From contig JAZBRS010000035.1 in assembly GCA_037176725.1 (NCBI GenBank), positions 51,718,001 to 51,782,000 on the forward strand: 64,000 nt of DNA, given 5' to 3'. The stretch's first letter is position 1; every line of letters starts with the position of its first letter. The position numbers and the translations under genes are program-made. Of the stretch, positions 45,390-57,029 are shown piece after piece. This DNA comes from Posidonia oceanica (lineage: Eukaryota > Streptophyta > Magnoliopsida > Alismatales > Posidoniaceae). A model generated the notes under the pieces. The model was not told the origin of the DNA and did no database searches. It saw nothing but the letters and a program-made list of their open reading frames with translations.

Positions 45390-45724
45390 CTTAGCATAGG
45401 ATCATATCATATGCATACGGGAACAACCCCCTGTCAGTATTTATTTTCTTTTAGTCATGACACTCCATTCACCTCTGTTACTGATACTACATCGAAGCTA
45501 ATCTATGTCATTTTGTTTTGAAGGAAAGGAAGAAACTCACGCAGCACGAGGAAGCCGCTAGACGACACCCTGCCGTCGATCTAGTGGTCCGAGGACCTGC
45601 ATCATCATAATCTTCCCCAGGTGTCTTGTTTGCCCAGAGATGAGTGGCGATCACAACAAAAGCTGTCGACGTCGTGGAAGCGCTGACATCACCTTAAACA
45701 CCCCCCCTGAATTCCACATCTACA
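45390..45724 (+). mobile_element. Element C: 5' LTR, right part
   Basis: Continues LTR C after solo LTR D: CATATGCATACGGGAACAAC, CCCTGCCGTCGATCTAGTGG and the terminal ATTCCACATCTACA are collinear with LTR A 16740-17071. Confidence 0.92.
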
Positions 45725-45731
45725 AATTATG

Positions 45732-45749
45732 TGGCGATCATGGTGGGAC
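45732..45749 (+). other. Primer-binding site of element C
   Basis: TGGCGATCATGGTGGGAC, one base different from A's PBS, seven bases after the LTR end. Confidence 0.72.
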
Positions 45750-47107
45750 TTGGCTTTAGCCAACCCCCGTGCTACGTGAGTTGATTCCTCCCCTTCTTTC
45801 CATTATCCTCATAGATTTAGGAGTAGTTTTTAGGTTCGGATAATCGTGCGCTTAGGTTTTCACGATATCCCGAACCTTTTCTGTTTTTATCCTCCGTCTG
45901 TTTCTGACGTCAGTAAAATCCTAAGCTCCAGCAGCTGGGGTTATTTTACTGAAGTTAGGATACTGTGTTGCGAGCCGCCGGTCCTAATAGCGTCTGTATG
46001 AGTCGTTTCTCCAATGGGCGACTGATATAGACGCCGCTTATACAGTCGCCTCCATCAGTCTAGTTTTTTACTGCAGATTTCTTAGTTTTTTCCTATACTT
46101 TGTGTTGTGTTTTTAGATTTGCAGTAGCACTAAAAAATTTAAAAACAAACTTTCCATGTCCACTGTCTTCTAGTTTTTTAACAGTTTCTAGCTTTACTTG
46201 TGTCCACCCTTAAGGTGGAAACTAATTGTTTGGTATTAAAGTGGAAGACCCTAGTGGAAGACCCTTGAGGAAGTCTTCCTCTAGCTAGAACGGTTAATCT
46301 GAGCGAACCCGGGCCAGCGCAAGTCGCTCTTCCATACTCAGTTTTAGTTGCAATAGCTAGATCAAGATCTCAAGGTGTCCCAAGTATCGTTATTGGCTTC
46401 TCTCTCTCTTTGAGCCAATAGTGGGACTTGGTAGATACTTTACACCTTAGTACTCTGTGTTTTATCGCTTTGTGGTTTGTTAAGTGCCGAACCTAAGGAC
46501 AGAATCCTAGGTGGAGGGTCCCTCTTTAGAGAGACAAGCCCCCCACTTAGGCCCGTCTTGGTGGACCCTAGCGAAGGTCAAGGAGGAGTACCTTAAAGCC
46601 AACCAATCCCAGTTACTTGTGACCCACGCAGGTTTAATTAATCAATCCATTAATTAAACACCGAAACAAGTAAAAGCAATGCATTGCTTGAAACCTGCTC
46701 GTTTTCCTTCTTCACTGTTGCATGGCTTGTCCAAGACAGACCCGATTGCTATCTGAAACAAGGGCAAAGCCGCCGGTTCAGGAGGCACTTCGGTAAGCCA
46801 CCGTCGAAATAGGTGACTTTCCAGGTCGCTTGTAATACAGGCGACTAGCAGGGATTACGATTCAGTGCATTGTCTGCAGGGATTAGGCACACTGCTAATC
46901 ATAGGATTATAAGCACGGACTGTTTCCATTTCTGTTACATTTTTTCACATTCTATCGAGTCTGTAGTAATTAGTGTTCATTGAGTTTGTAATTTCTTTTT
47001 TTATCTCCTGCAATAGTCTAGAAAAAAGAAAAAGAAAGAAGAAAAGCAAAAAAAAAAAGAAAAAGAAAAAAGAAAAAAAAAAGAAAAAGAAGAAAGTACA
47101 AAGAACA
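45750..47107 (+). mobile_element. Element C leader with putative intron
   Basis: Non-coding leader collinear with A's: donor-like CTAC|GTGAGT at 45776, GGCGACT motifs (46010-46055), a conserved block around GTGGAGGGTCCCTCTTTAGA (46510-46590), the palindrome at 46632-46659, an acceptor-like TTGTCTGCAG ending at 46879, and a purine tract (47021-47097) just before the gag ATG. Confidence 0.75.
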
Positions 47108-48957
47108 ATGGAGCGCATGAGCACTACCTCTACCTCCATGGCATAGCAAGGCCAAGGCCTGGACGGGTCTTTCTTCAGAGGCACAACCTTACAAATGGAA
47201 GGGCTAGGAACCCCCGGCTTCTCACGAGCCGTCGGCCGGCGAAAATTCCCGTACGCCTCCATCCCCTTCGATTACCACACTGATACAAATGAAGAAGGAG
47301 GGGAGGCGGATTAGTCCCAAACAATAGACATCCCGCCTGAGTTCACACGTCCCAAGGCAACTTCTAACGTTGTGCCTCCCGTTGTGACTACTTCCTACCC
47401 AATTGAGGAAGAGACCTATGAGGTCCGGCAATCCCTGGCTCAACAACAACATTTCACGCACGCAAACCCACAAACCTCCACCCTCCTAGAACACCACAAC
47501 CACCTATTCCATACGCCCATCTACATGCACACCACACCTAACCCTACCTTCCCTAACCAAGGCCCCTATCCACAATACTACCCAACGCCCACCTACCCTT
47601 ATATCCACCCAACTCCACCATACGCAACCCCATACCTACCACAACCTCCCACTAACACGCCATACTACCCCACTCCACCTCCACAATCATTCTTCCATCC
47701 ACAACAACCTCCCATTAACACACCTTACTACCCTACATGACCCCAATCATCATTCTTCCATCCACCACATAACCCATCGCTACCGCCATTCCCACCAACA
47801 CACTAGCACCTGAGCCAGGGGCACTACGCCACACCAGGGACTGATCTTAAGAGGATGATTGCCGAAGCCTTAACAGAGGCTGGGGTCACTTCTAAGACGC
47901 CCATCGGCTACGATATCTCCAAGTTCCCTCACTTTGCCCTTCCCCTAGGGTTTAAGATGCCAAAAATGAGGAGATATAATGGTACAGAGGATCCCAGGAA
48001 CCACATAGCTGCCTTCACTATAGATACTCTGCCATACCGTTATGACGCCGGGCTCACTGCATACCTCTTCTTCAAGACGCTTGAGGGAGAAGCCTTAAAG
48101 TGGTTCGACACCCTGACTTCCTAGGACCTCCAAGATTTTAGGATAATTGAGGAAAAATTTCTAAATCAATACAGTCACCGGGTGCCACACAAACCCACTG
48201 CGGGCGACCTCACAGCTGAGAGAATGAGGTCAAATGAGGACTTCGTCACCTTCGCTAGCCGGTGGAGGGACATGGCCGCCAGATCAGAATGCTACATACC
48301 TGAAGGCCAAGCCGTGGAAATAATCGCAAGAAACACCACGGGAGCGCTTAGAGCTGGACTGTTGGTAGGTGACTTCCACACCTATCCATAGTTATATGAG
48401 CGGGCCGCCAAGGTAATGCGGAACAGAGAAGAGCTACCATTCTTGGAGCTCGAAACAAAAGGCCGGAAGAAGACTGCGGGCATACCATAGAAGGTGTCAC
48501 TGGCAACATGGCACAACTAACCACGCAGCATCAGAGAGGATGGAAAGGGTAGCCCTTCCAGCAGCTTCAATATCAGGTGGAACCACAGAGGCAGCCGATC
48601 CAGCAGTTCCAACCACAGCATCCTAATCCCCCAGTAAACGCTCAACAAGGGCAGAACAGCGGTCAGTACAAAGCACCACCGCAAGGGCAGAGGGACTACC
48701 ACAATGTTCCTCCTCCACAGGCACCTAGAGGACCAAGGAGACAAAGTTACCCACCACTTCCAGAGACAATCCTAGACATCTTCAGGATGCTGGTCGAAAG
48801 TGGGGACTTACAACTCCCAGTGCCAAGACCGAATGCTCCCAATGCAAACATGACCAAGTACTGTGCCTACCACCAGAGAAACGGGCACACACTTGAGGAA
48901 TGTTATGTGTTGAAAGATCGAATATACGATCTAAATTATAAGGGAGAAATAATGTGA
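47108..48957 (+). pseudogene. gag: Gag of element C, broken
   Basis: Capsid-nucleocapsid precursor. ATG 47108 opens a frame that runs, with several in-frame stops (including about 47144, 47738, 48122 and 48389), to about 48480, where a one-base frameshift moves it into the frame used by the protease. A Tyr/Pro/Thr-rich region (47460-47740) contains repeated YYPTP. The gag domain (47850-48420) has KMRRYNGTEDPRNHIAAF, GEALKWFDTL and FASRWRDMAA. A good zinc knuckle of the CHHC kind, CAYHQRNGHTLEEC, lies near 48862-48903. A TGA follows at 48955-48957 where A has a Trp codon. Confidence 0.9.
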
Positions 48958-49005
48958 TCAGCCCTCAAGGACAAATTGAAAGAGGCTAGGATGGGATAGC
49001 ACAAG

Positions 49006-49950
49006 TTGCAGATACACCAGAACCCTTTGCCTAATCACCTAGTGGCGCACCTGGAAACAGAAGACAGCCTACCTGAAGCCGAGACCATCACCATGTGCCT
49101 AATCAAATCTGAACCAGAGCCGACTTCCTCGATCGTGGAAAGCAATGACGTCGAGGTGTACTCTGAACAGGGATCCGTAGAATGGGAATTCACGATAGAG
49201 ACAACACAAGACGAAGAAGGCGGGGAGGAGGACCTCGAGCTCCTCAGGTGCTTCAATTTCCTCCCAGGAGAAGGCCAATCCCAAGAGCAGAATGCCAATA
49301 CAGATCCCTTCGAGGTAGCTCGGAAAATTATCAAGGAGTATGAGTGGAGACATATAGTCTTCAAGGACTCAGAGCTACCCACTCCGAAGAAACGGCTCTG
49401 GCCTTTGGTGATCACTGTAGAGGTCAACGGCTACCACCTCCCTGGCATACTTGTGGACACAGGGGCTAGTCGCAGTGCGTGCTCTCTAAACACACTCGAC
49501 TACCTAGATGTCGAAGAAGAGGATATCACCAGGGAGAAGATCTTCTGCAAGGGCTTTAATAATATCCAGATAGAGGTGATAGGGACAGTGCAGCTGGCCA
49601 TCATCATCGGCCCCCTCACCAACATTACCAAGGTCATGGTGGTAGAATGTGACCTAGCAGAACCGTTGATCCTCGGGAGAACTTGGTTGGCAGAAATATG
49701 TGCAGTTGCGTCCCCGACGCACCAGCTGTTAAAATTCAAGTTCCAAGGCGAGATGATCACCATCCAGGTGGACCATGAAACGACCCTGGAAATGATCTGG
49801 GGACCTTATCTTGCAGGATTCCACATGGGGGACCCAGCGCCGAATGGCACAGGCGGCTGGATTGATGACGGGGACGATGAAGTCCCAAGTATCCAAGGAT
49901 TCCAGCAACTCACCGATAATCAAGCAGCCCAAGGGTATACCCAGATCTAG
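49006..49950 (+). pseudogene. pol: Aspartic protease domain 1 of element C
   Basis: A 314-residue open segment in the frame that continues from gag. The first 110 residues are acidic (Glu-rich). The retropepsin-like fold follows, with catalytic motif ILVDTGASRSAC (catalytic Asp at about 49456), flap-side GFNNIQIEVIGTVQL and the late motif LILGRTWLAE. The catalytic triplet is intact (DTG). The protease would cleave the gag-pol precursor in the virus-like particle. It ends at TAG 49950, after which the same frame continues into a second protease-like domain. Confidence 0.88.
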
Positions 49951-51008
49951 AGGCCCACATTGCTGAACTCATCTCTGCTACCCATAAACCAGGGGCAGTG
50001 TCTTCTCAGGAAGCCTCTGTCTCTGCTCAAGTCCGGCCAAGCCAAGGGGGAACACAACCAGGCTCAGTAGGCCCCCATCACAAGAACCGGACGGATCTCC
50101 AACCAGGTCGCACTACCTCTGCCTAACGCAAAACCAGCCACCTCCCCGCCTCAACCGGAGTTCCATATACCCCGAAGGGTAGAAGGCACCTTCGATGTCC
50201 TGGAGCAGCTCAGAAAAACACAAGCAAAGATCTCCATCTACAAGCTGATCAGAGCCTCGGAAAAGCACCAGGACATCTTGATGGAGGTATTGAAGAAAGC
50301 CCAGGTACCGGAGGACATGCCTGCTGAAGGTCTGGCCACCGTCGCCGCTGCTGTGTTCATGGAGCCCACAATTCTCTTCATCGACTCTGAACTAGCTCCT
50401 CCTGAAAGGAGGACATTACCTTTAAATGTCACTATTGTAATAAACAGTTATAAACTTTCTGGTGTGCTTGTCGATACTAGGGCAACTTTAAACATATGCT
50501 CCCTAGAAACCCTATAGTTAGTTAGGCTAATCGAATCTCAACTATGCCCAGCAGCCTTAACTGTATTAGGGTACGACAACAACAAAAAACAGCCTTGGGA
50601 AAGATAACTGTCCAAGTTACCATTGGCTCTCTCCAAATGGAAACAGAGCTCGTAGTAGTCGTTGCCCCAATCTCGTATCGGCTCATATTAGGGCGCCAAT
50701 GGATCGAGGAGATCAAGGCAGTCACCTCCCCACGCCACCAATGCATAAAGTTCCCTTACCAAGGGAAAATCATCAAAATACGGGGAGATGAGCCGGTGGA
50801 AGCTGAAGCCCACTTGGTAACAATCCCGACTACCACACTGGCGCCATTGATCAAGGACTCGGCTGCCAAGGCCATAAACAATGTCAAAAAGGTCTTCGCT
50901 CCCAAGAGTATTGATATAAATCAATACGATTACCCTGACCACATGAAAAGGCCTTGGGAGATCCTCCTCAAGATAGGATACACTCCAGGGAAAGGACTTG
51001 GCCGCTAG
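49951..51008 (+). pseudogene. pol: Second protease-like domain and G-patch of element C
   Basis: The frame of domain 1 goes on through TAG codons near 50065 and 50515 with VEGTFDVLEQLRKTQAKISI and LPLNVTIVINSYKLSGVLVD. A frameshift near 50585 leads into the segment 50544-51008 with LILGRQWIEEIKAVTSP. The order of motifs repeats domain 1 (VDTxA ... ILGRxW ... KFxxQG), but the catalytic triplet reads DTR (about 50472), so it would be inactive as it stands. It ends in a G-patch, LLKIGYTPGKGLGR, just before TAG 51008. G-patches near the protease are known in some retroviruses and plant Ty3/gypsy polyproteins. Confidence 0.8.
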
Positions 51009-51750
51009 GAACAAGGAATGAGGGACGTACTTGAAATGCCAGAGGAGCGCAGCTGTATCGTGCTAGGGTACCTTGGGCACCCAGACCCAAGCAAACCTCT
51101 AGCATGGTCACTTGCCAACCACTTCATGTCAGTCGGGCTACAAGTGCACGACAAGCAAGTGTCAAACACAGTTCCCAACTTCCCAGCAACAACAACAGCC
51201 GTAAAGGCCCCTAAGCCTGTCATCCTCGGCGCTCTTACAGACCTCGAGACGGCACTAACTCCTTCTCCCTGCTTAGAAGAAGTTCCAACCATCCTCAACG
51301 CTTCAACGAAGCCCGAGGAAGAAGCACCAACCTCCTACACGAAAGAGGTCCCTACTGCTCTCCCCACATCCCCAGAAGCTCCTTCATCTCCGGACATCCA
51401 AACAAGCGGTTCCTCCGGAACCTCCGCTAAAGGCGCTGAAGCAGAGGACTCTGACCTTGTCTGCGAGCTCACCTGCCTTTTCAACAATCTACGACCTTGT
51501 TCCCCGAAGCAAGATGGGACCAAGGCCACAGGTTAGACTCCCCAGCCTCCGGACATCCAAGCAGGCGGCTCCCCCGGAACCTCTACGGAAGACACCAAAG
51601 CAGAGGACTCCAACCCCACCTGCAAGCTCTCCCACTTCCTTAGCAACCCATGGCCTTGCCCCTCTAAGCAAGAAGGGGCTGGGGCCACAGACGGAATGCC
51701 CAATGGCGGACTGCCTCCACTGCAAAGGCAAACCTAGGGGCAAACCCCCT
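51009..51750 (+). pseudogene. pol: Acidic linker of element C with an internal duplication
   Basis: Follows the G-patch in the same frame (EERSCIVLGYLGHPDPSKPL at its start). Ser/Pro/Glu-rich, probably unstructured. About 50 residues are tandemly duplicated: PDIQTSGSSGTSAKGAEAED ... PCSPKQDGTKA and PDIQAGGSPGTSTEDTKAED ... PCPSKQEGAGA, on either side of TAG 51536. No known domain. Stops accumulate after 51727. Confidence 0.6.
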
Positions 51751-51935
51751 ACCCTTGTAAATAACTTCTTTCCCGCATTTAATTCCCGCATTTTGTTTTC
51801 GCATGATTTACTTTCCAGCAATTTACTTCCTAGTTTAGATAGTAGTGGGGAAGGTAAACGAGGGCAAGGCAGGGACGGCTTAACCGCCACCATGTCCTCG
51901 CAAAAGGTATCTAATCACTCTCCTAAGTGTGCAGG
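51751..51935 (+). other. Non-coding gap between protease and RT of element C
   Basis: About 185 T-rich bases without a continuous frame, ending in CCTAAGTGTGCAG. Ogre elements have an intron at this place (family knowledge), and the 3' end looks like an acceptor. The obvious donor (CCCTT|GTAAAT, 51757) does not restore the RT frame, so I do not claim exact sites. Confidence 0.35.
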
Positions 51936-53452
51936 TCGGGACAGGAAGGAGCCGATCACCCAAACTGTAAAGGTATGTCACTATACCACAGCGTTGCCAC
52001 AGGAGCTAGCCACGTCGCATGCCATCTTCCTGGTCGAAGAAGTGTCAAATATCACTGGCAAAACACTGGAAACTATGAAGTCTTCGAGCTGGTGGATACA
52101 GAAGAGGACTCAGATGAAGAATCGGTAGACCCTGCCATTTTCGAAGAAATGATGAAGAAATACGATGAGCAGACCAAGGCTGCCTTTGAAGAAACAGAGG
52201 AAGTCAATCTAGGCACTGAAGATGAACCAAGACCAATACGGATAAGCTCTGCCCTCAACTTAGATGAACGGACCAGAATGGAAAGACTACTCAAAAAGTA
52301 TATGAAGGTACTGGCCTTCTCCTACGGAGAAATGTCTGGGCTTGATTCACTACTGGTGGAGCATAGGCTTCCTCTCAAGCCAGGCGCTAAGACAGCGAAG
52401 CAAAAGCTTCGACGTCTACGTCCAGACCTTGCTCTAAAAGTCAAAGAAGAGATAGACAAGCTACACAAAGTGAAGTTCATCAGAGTTGTGGTGTATCCAG
52501 AATGGATTGCCAACATAGTTCCGGTGATGAAGAAAGATGGCAAAGTGCGCGTGTGCATTGACTACAGAAACCTCAATGAAGCATGCCCAAAAGACGATTT
52601 CCCTCTTCCGCACATAGACATCCTTATAGACAACACTACAGGCCATGAGATGCTTTCATTCATGGACGGTTTCTCCGGTTACAACTAGATTAAACTTGCA
52701 GAAGAAGACCAGGAGAAAACTGCATTTACTACTCCATGGGGGACCTACTGCTATGTAGTCATGCCGTTCGGATTAAAGAACGCCGGAGCCACCTATCAGA
52801 GGGCTATGATGGCAATCTTTCACGACATGATACACGACTGCATGGAGTGTCATGTGGATGACCTGTTAGTGAAGTCAAAAACAAGAGAGGGACACTTTGA
52901 AGCACTAGAGAGAGTACTCCGGAGGGCAGACCAGTACAATCTCAGAATGAACCCCAAGAAGTGTGTCTTCGGGGTCACTGCCGGAAAGCTGCTTGGCTTC
53001 ATAGTGAGCAAAAGGGGCATAGAAGTGGATCCCACCAAAGCCAAAGCTATAACAGCCATGCCACCACCAAGGAACATCAAGGTACTCAGAGGACTCATAG
53101 GGAGGCTACAGTTCATCCGCAGATTCATCTCTCAGCATGCGGAAAAGTGTAGACCATTCTATGAGCTCTTGAAAGGCAGTATAGAATTCAAGTGGGATCA
53201 CACCTGTCAGAAGGCCTTCGATGAGCTGAAACTCTACCTCCTCAACCCTCCAGTACTGACTGCTCCAGTCCCCGAGAGGCCATTACTACTTTACTTGGTC
53301 GTTACTGATAACTCGGTGGGTGTTGTCCTTGCACAACACGATGAAACTGGGAGGAAGGAGAAAGCAGTTTATTACCTCAGTAGAACGTTCATCGAATATA
53401 AGAGGAAGTACTCCTAGATCGAGAGACACTGCTTAGCCTTAGTATGGGCCTC
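51936..53452 (+). pseudogene. pol: Reverse transcriptase and first RNase H of element C
   Basis: A single frame with TAG at 52686 and 53416. RT motifs in order: KKYMKVLAFSYGEMSGLD (upstream conserved region), VPVMKKDGKVRVCIDYRNLN, FSGYN|IKLAEEDQEKTAFTTPWG, MPFGLKNAGATYQRAM, and the active-site box CHVDDLLVKS (52851-52880), where both catalytic Asp residues of VDD are present but the usual Tyr is His. NLRMNPKKCVFGV and GIEVDPTKAKAI follow. The connection and RNase H part starts near 53150 (FKWDHTCQKAFDELK, LYLVVTDNSVGVVLAQ), with TDNS at the first catalytic site, consistent with a decayed enzyme. A frameshift occurs at about 53450. The RT would copy the genomic RNA inside the particle. Confidence 0.92.
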
Positions 53453-54165
53453 ACAAAGCTCAGACACTATTTTCTTGCACACAAAGTCTGTTACTTAGCC
53501 AAGATGGACCCCATCAAGTACATGTTCGAGAAACCAACATTGTCCGGAGGGCTAGCACGATGGCAAATGCTCCTTACTGAGTTTGACCTACAGTTCATTA
53601 CCCAGAAGGCAATCAAGGGGCAAGCCATCGCGGACCAACTTGCCGGGCTACCTGTGTCAGAGTATCAGCCAGTGTCAACAGATTTCCCGGACGAGGAAAT
53701 ACTGGCAATCAATAGTGTCGTGCCACTCATTAGAGAATGGACCCTCCATTTCAATGGAGCGCTTAATTCACAAGGCGCTGGAATAGGGGCAACACTCCTC
53801 ACTCCAGAGGGTGTCGTTCTCCCCACTGCGGCGCAACTACTCTTCTCAGCGAGTAACAACATTGCAGAATACGAGGCACTCAATCTAGGACTCCGAATGG
53901 CTCTCGATCTAGGGGCAAGAAGGCTAAAAGTGGTTGGGGACTCACAGCTTGTCATACGGCAAGTCCTCAACAAATACAAAACCCTCTCGCCAAAGCTGTA
54001 GGAATACCGCAACCTGGCTAAAGCCTTACTAAAGAAATTTGATCGGGTTATATATGTGCATGCCCTTAGAAGCAACAACATCATGGCAGATTCATTAGCC
54101 TCATTGGCATCCTCGCTCGCCTTCAACTCAGGGACGAATGAGCAATCCATCATGGTGCGAAGAAT
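53453..54165 (+). pseudogene. pol: RNase H tail and second (archaeal-type) RNase H of element C
   Basis: After the frameshift the first RNase H continues (KLRHYFLAHKVCYLAKMDPI, GQAIADQLAGLPVSEYQP). A second RNase H follows at about 53735-54120, the extra archaeal-type domain that defines Tat elements: WTLHFNGALNSQGAGIGATL, NNIAEYEALNLGLRMAL, LKVVGDSQLVIRQV and NIMADSLASLA. The Glu of NIAEYEA and the Asp of VVGDS and MADSLA are present, but the first catalytic Asp is Asn (FNGA, about 53755). TAG at 54000 interrupts the domain. Confidence 0.9.
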
Positions 54166-55543
54166 CAGCACCCCAACAGTGGGGTCTGCCACCGAATGGG
54201 TTGAAGAACTTAGAGAGGAACTAAACCAGGAAAGCTTAATATGCATAGAGGTCTGTTATCAAGGAGCTACAGAAGTGAACAACGATGGCAACCCGTGGTA
54301 TTATGACATACAGAACTATGTACAAGATCGCACCTTCCCGGCCTATGCGACTCCCAAGGACAGAGAAGCACTGAGGAGGATGGCTACCAAATACTACATC
54401 AGAGCCAACACACTCTTTCGGAGAACGCCCCTAGGGATTGAACTCCGGTGTGTGGATACATCTGAGTTGGCCGAGATCCTCAAGGAAACACATGAGGGAG
54501 TCTGCAGAGGCCACATCAACTCCTAGTTCATGGCTAAAATGATCATCAGAAGGGGGTACTACTGGCCAACCATGGAAACCGACTGCGCAAGTAAAGTCAA
54601 GCGATGCAAGAGCTGCCAACTGCACGCCAACAAGATCCATGCTCCGGCTTCAGCGCTTCACGCTTTATCGACACCATGGCCTTTCTCCATGTGGGCCTTC
54701 GATGTGGTGGGACCTATCCATCAGGGAAAGGGCAACACTTTCATCCTGACGGCAACGGAATACTTCACCAAATGGACAGAAGCAGAGGCGTTCGCAAACA
54801 TCAAGGCCACAACCCTGTGCCGATTCGTACAGTGAAATATTATCGCAAGGTTCGGGGTGCCTAAAGCCTTAATAGCAGACAATGGACCAATCTTCATCTC
54901 AGAGGAGTTCAAGCGATTGTGCCGGAAATTCGGTATCACTCTACACCACTCTTCCCCATATTACCCGCAAGGGAACGGTCAAGCAGAAGCTACTAACAAA
55001 ACCTTAATCAAAATCATTAAAAAGACGGTAGAAGACGCTAAGGGATCGGATTGGTCAGATAAACTTGTTAATGCGTTATGGGCATACCGCACCACCATAA
55101 GGACGGCAACGGGTCAAACCCCCTATGCTTTAGCCTTTGGTATGGAAGCGGTGGTTCCATACGAGATCCTGATCCCCTCATTAAGAGTTAAGATTAATAG
55201 GAGAATGTCTGCTGAAGAAAAGAGGCAAGCTTTACTTCTTCATTTGGAACTCCTTGATGAGAAACGGCTGGCAGCCGTCGAGCATACGCGTGTCTACCAA
55301 CAAAGGTTAACCAAGGCTTACTAGAAGAAAGTAATCGAACGCAAGTTTAAAATCGGTGATCTAGTGCTTAAAGAAGTGTTGCCCTACAATAAGCCCCACC
55401 CTAAGGGAAAGTTAAAGCCAAATTGGGAAGGACCCTACATAGTGGTTGCTGTATATCCAGGGAATGCTTATCAACTGTCCCATAATGAAACGGGTCTTCC
55501 TGACCCTTGGAATGCAATGCACCTGAAGAGGTACTACCCTTGA
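54166..55543 (+). pseudogene. pol: Integrase of element C
   Basis: Same frame as the second RNase H, with stops at 54525 (TAG), 54834 (TGA) and 55322 (TAG). The HHCC zinc finger has HEGVCRGH and CKSC (54490-54620). The catalytic core has Asp in MWAFDVVGP (54701), Asp in ALIADNGPIF (54878) and Glu in GQAEATNK (54986), a D-x35-E spacing, so the triad is complete. The C-terminus has GDLVLKEV and the GPY-type WEGPYIVV, and ends with the natural stop TGA 55541-55543. There is no chromodomain, as expected for Tat. Confidence 0.92.
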
Positions 55544-57029
55544 TCAGCATGTCTATATCACTAAAGAGACTTAGGGCCTAACCCCAAGCCAGAAAAGGGA
55601 GAGACTCCCAAAGCCAATAGGAAGAGGAACACCTGGGGAACCCATGCGTTGTCTTGTCTCCACATACACACCGCACGGGAAGGTAAGGAAAAAGTAGGCT
55701 CGGAGCGGAGGCTTAGAGTACGAACTGCTTGCCCAAGCAACTTAGAAGGCATCAAGAAAAGACGGCGGCAAAAACCGCCCAAACAGAGAGGAAAGAAGGC
55801 AGCAAAGAAGCTGTCCAAGTAAGGAACCAACGAAAAGAGACAGTAAAAGAAACTGTCCAACTAAAAGAGGTCAGCAAAAAGCTGTCCAAAGAGCGGTAAA
55901 AAGCATGGCAAAAGCTGTCTATACATTTAAAAGTATAAACCATAGAAAGACGCATTAAGGGCTAGAGAAAGGCAAGCAGGAATCAAGGCCTAAGCCAAAA
56001 CCGAGAGTCCATCAAATCCTGAAACTTCCCCTATCCTATTCTCACTAACAGGCAAGGAGTAAGCAACCCCAGGTGGTCAAGGACTGAAAAGGCCCAGGGA
56101 GTAGCAACCCAAATAAGGACTGGTGTGTGGACCAATGTCTTTAAAGGGTGTAGACATGACCCAAGGGACACACCCACAAATGTAAGGCCCACTCATCTGG
56201 TTGAAACGAACCCCAAGGCTAATGCTTAAAATAAGTACTCATCTTTCCCCATTAGAAGAACTAAAAAACCAAAAAAAAAAATAAAAATCATATAACTAAA
56301 AAACCAAAAAAATCATATAACTAAAAAACCAAAAAAATCATATAACTAAAAAACCAAATAACTAAAAAACCAAAAAAATCATATAACTAAAAAACAAAAA
56401 AAAATCATATAACCCGAAAAAACCAAAAAAATCATATAACCCCGAAAAAACCAAAAAATCATATAACCCTAAAAGCCAAAAAATCATATAACCCAAAAAA
56501 CCAAAACATCCAACCTATATACAAGTGAAAACTTAGTAAGTAGGAAAACCGGAGTTAATCTGGCCGATGATGCAACCATTGACTCACCAGGATTCGGAGT
56601 TAGCATCCTACTCAAGCGTGTCTCACGGCTTGGGTGCGCTCTCTCAACAAAGACATTACTAGCATAATGATCTTTAGAGCATCCACGGATGACTCATAAT
56701 CAGTGTCTACTGGGCTCTGATTTCCATCACTTTAGCTGAGACCAGAAATTAACTCCCTCCACCCATTTAAAATAAACATGCATTATGTCCTTTGTTAATT
56801 AATTAACTTAGCCTAAATCCTTTTTAGTTGACATACTTTCTCTTTGATTGATTAGTTAACTTAGCCAAATCTTTCGCCAAGGGAGGTATGCTCGTTGATT
56901 ACTAACAAAAAAGGTAAGCATGTGCAGGAAGCAAGGCGAAACAAAAAAAAAACCTTTCATATAAATATTCACAAGTACAGACTCTACCAAAAGAAAAGTA
57001 CAGACTCTGACAAAAAGAAAGGTACAAGC
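55544..57029 (+). mobile_element. Element C 3' region between integrase and antisense gene
   Basis: No coding sequence on either strand that I can support. 55650-55960 matches A 21530-21830. 56270-56510 is an A-rich tandem array of about 20-25-bp units (ATCATATAACTAAAAAACC). 56520-56720 (ACAAGTGAAAACTTAGTAAG) matches A 22355-22560. The antisense PMD gene begins after that, so this stretch is its downstream side too. Confidence 0.75.
56270..56515. repeat. Short A-rich tandem repeat, about ten units
   Basis: Units of about 20-25 bp with ATCATATAACTAAAAAACC or ATCATATAACCCGAAAAAAC. A's corresponding place (22100-22340) is also A-rich but lacks the ATATAAC unit. Confidence 0.88.

Noticed and set aside
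51751..51935. Exact intron between protease and RT as in Ogre
   Set aside because: The best-looking donor and acceptor do not bring the flanking segments into the same frame.
52073..53128. Reverse-strand frames across RT (52073-52294, 52322-52558, 52850-53128)
   Set aside because: They are shadows of the RT coding frame; the plus strand has unmistakable RT motifs.
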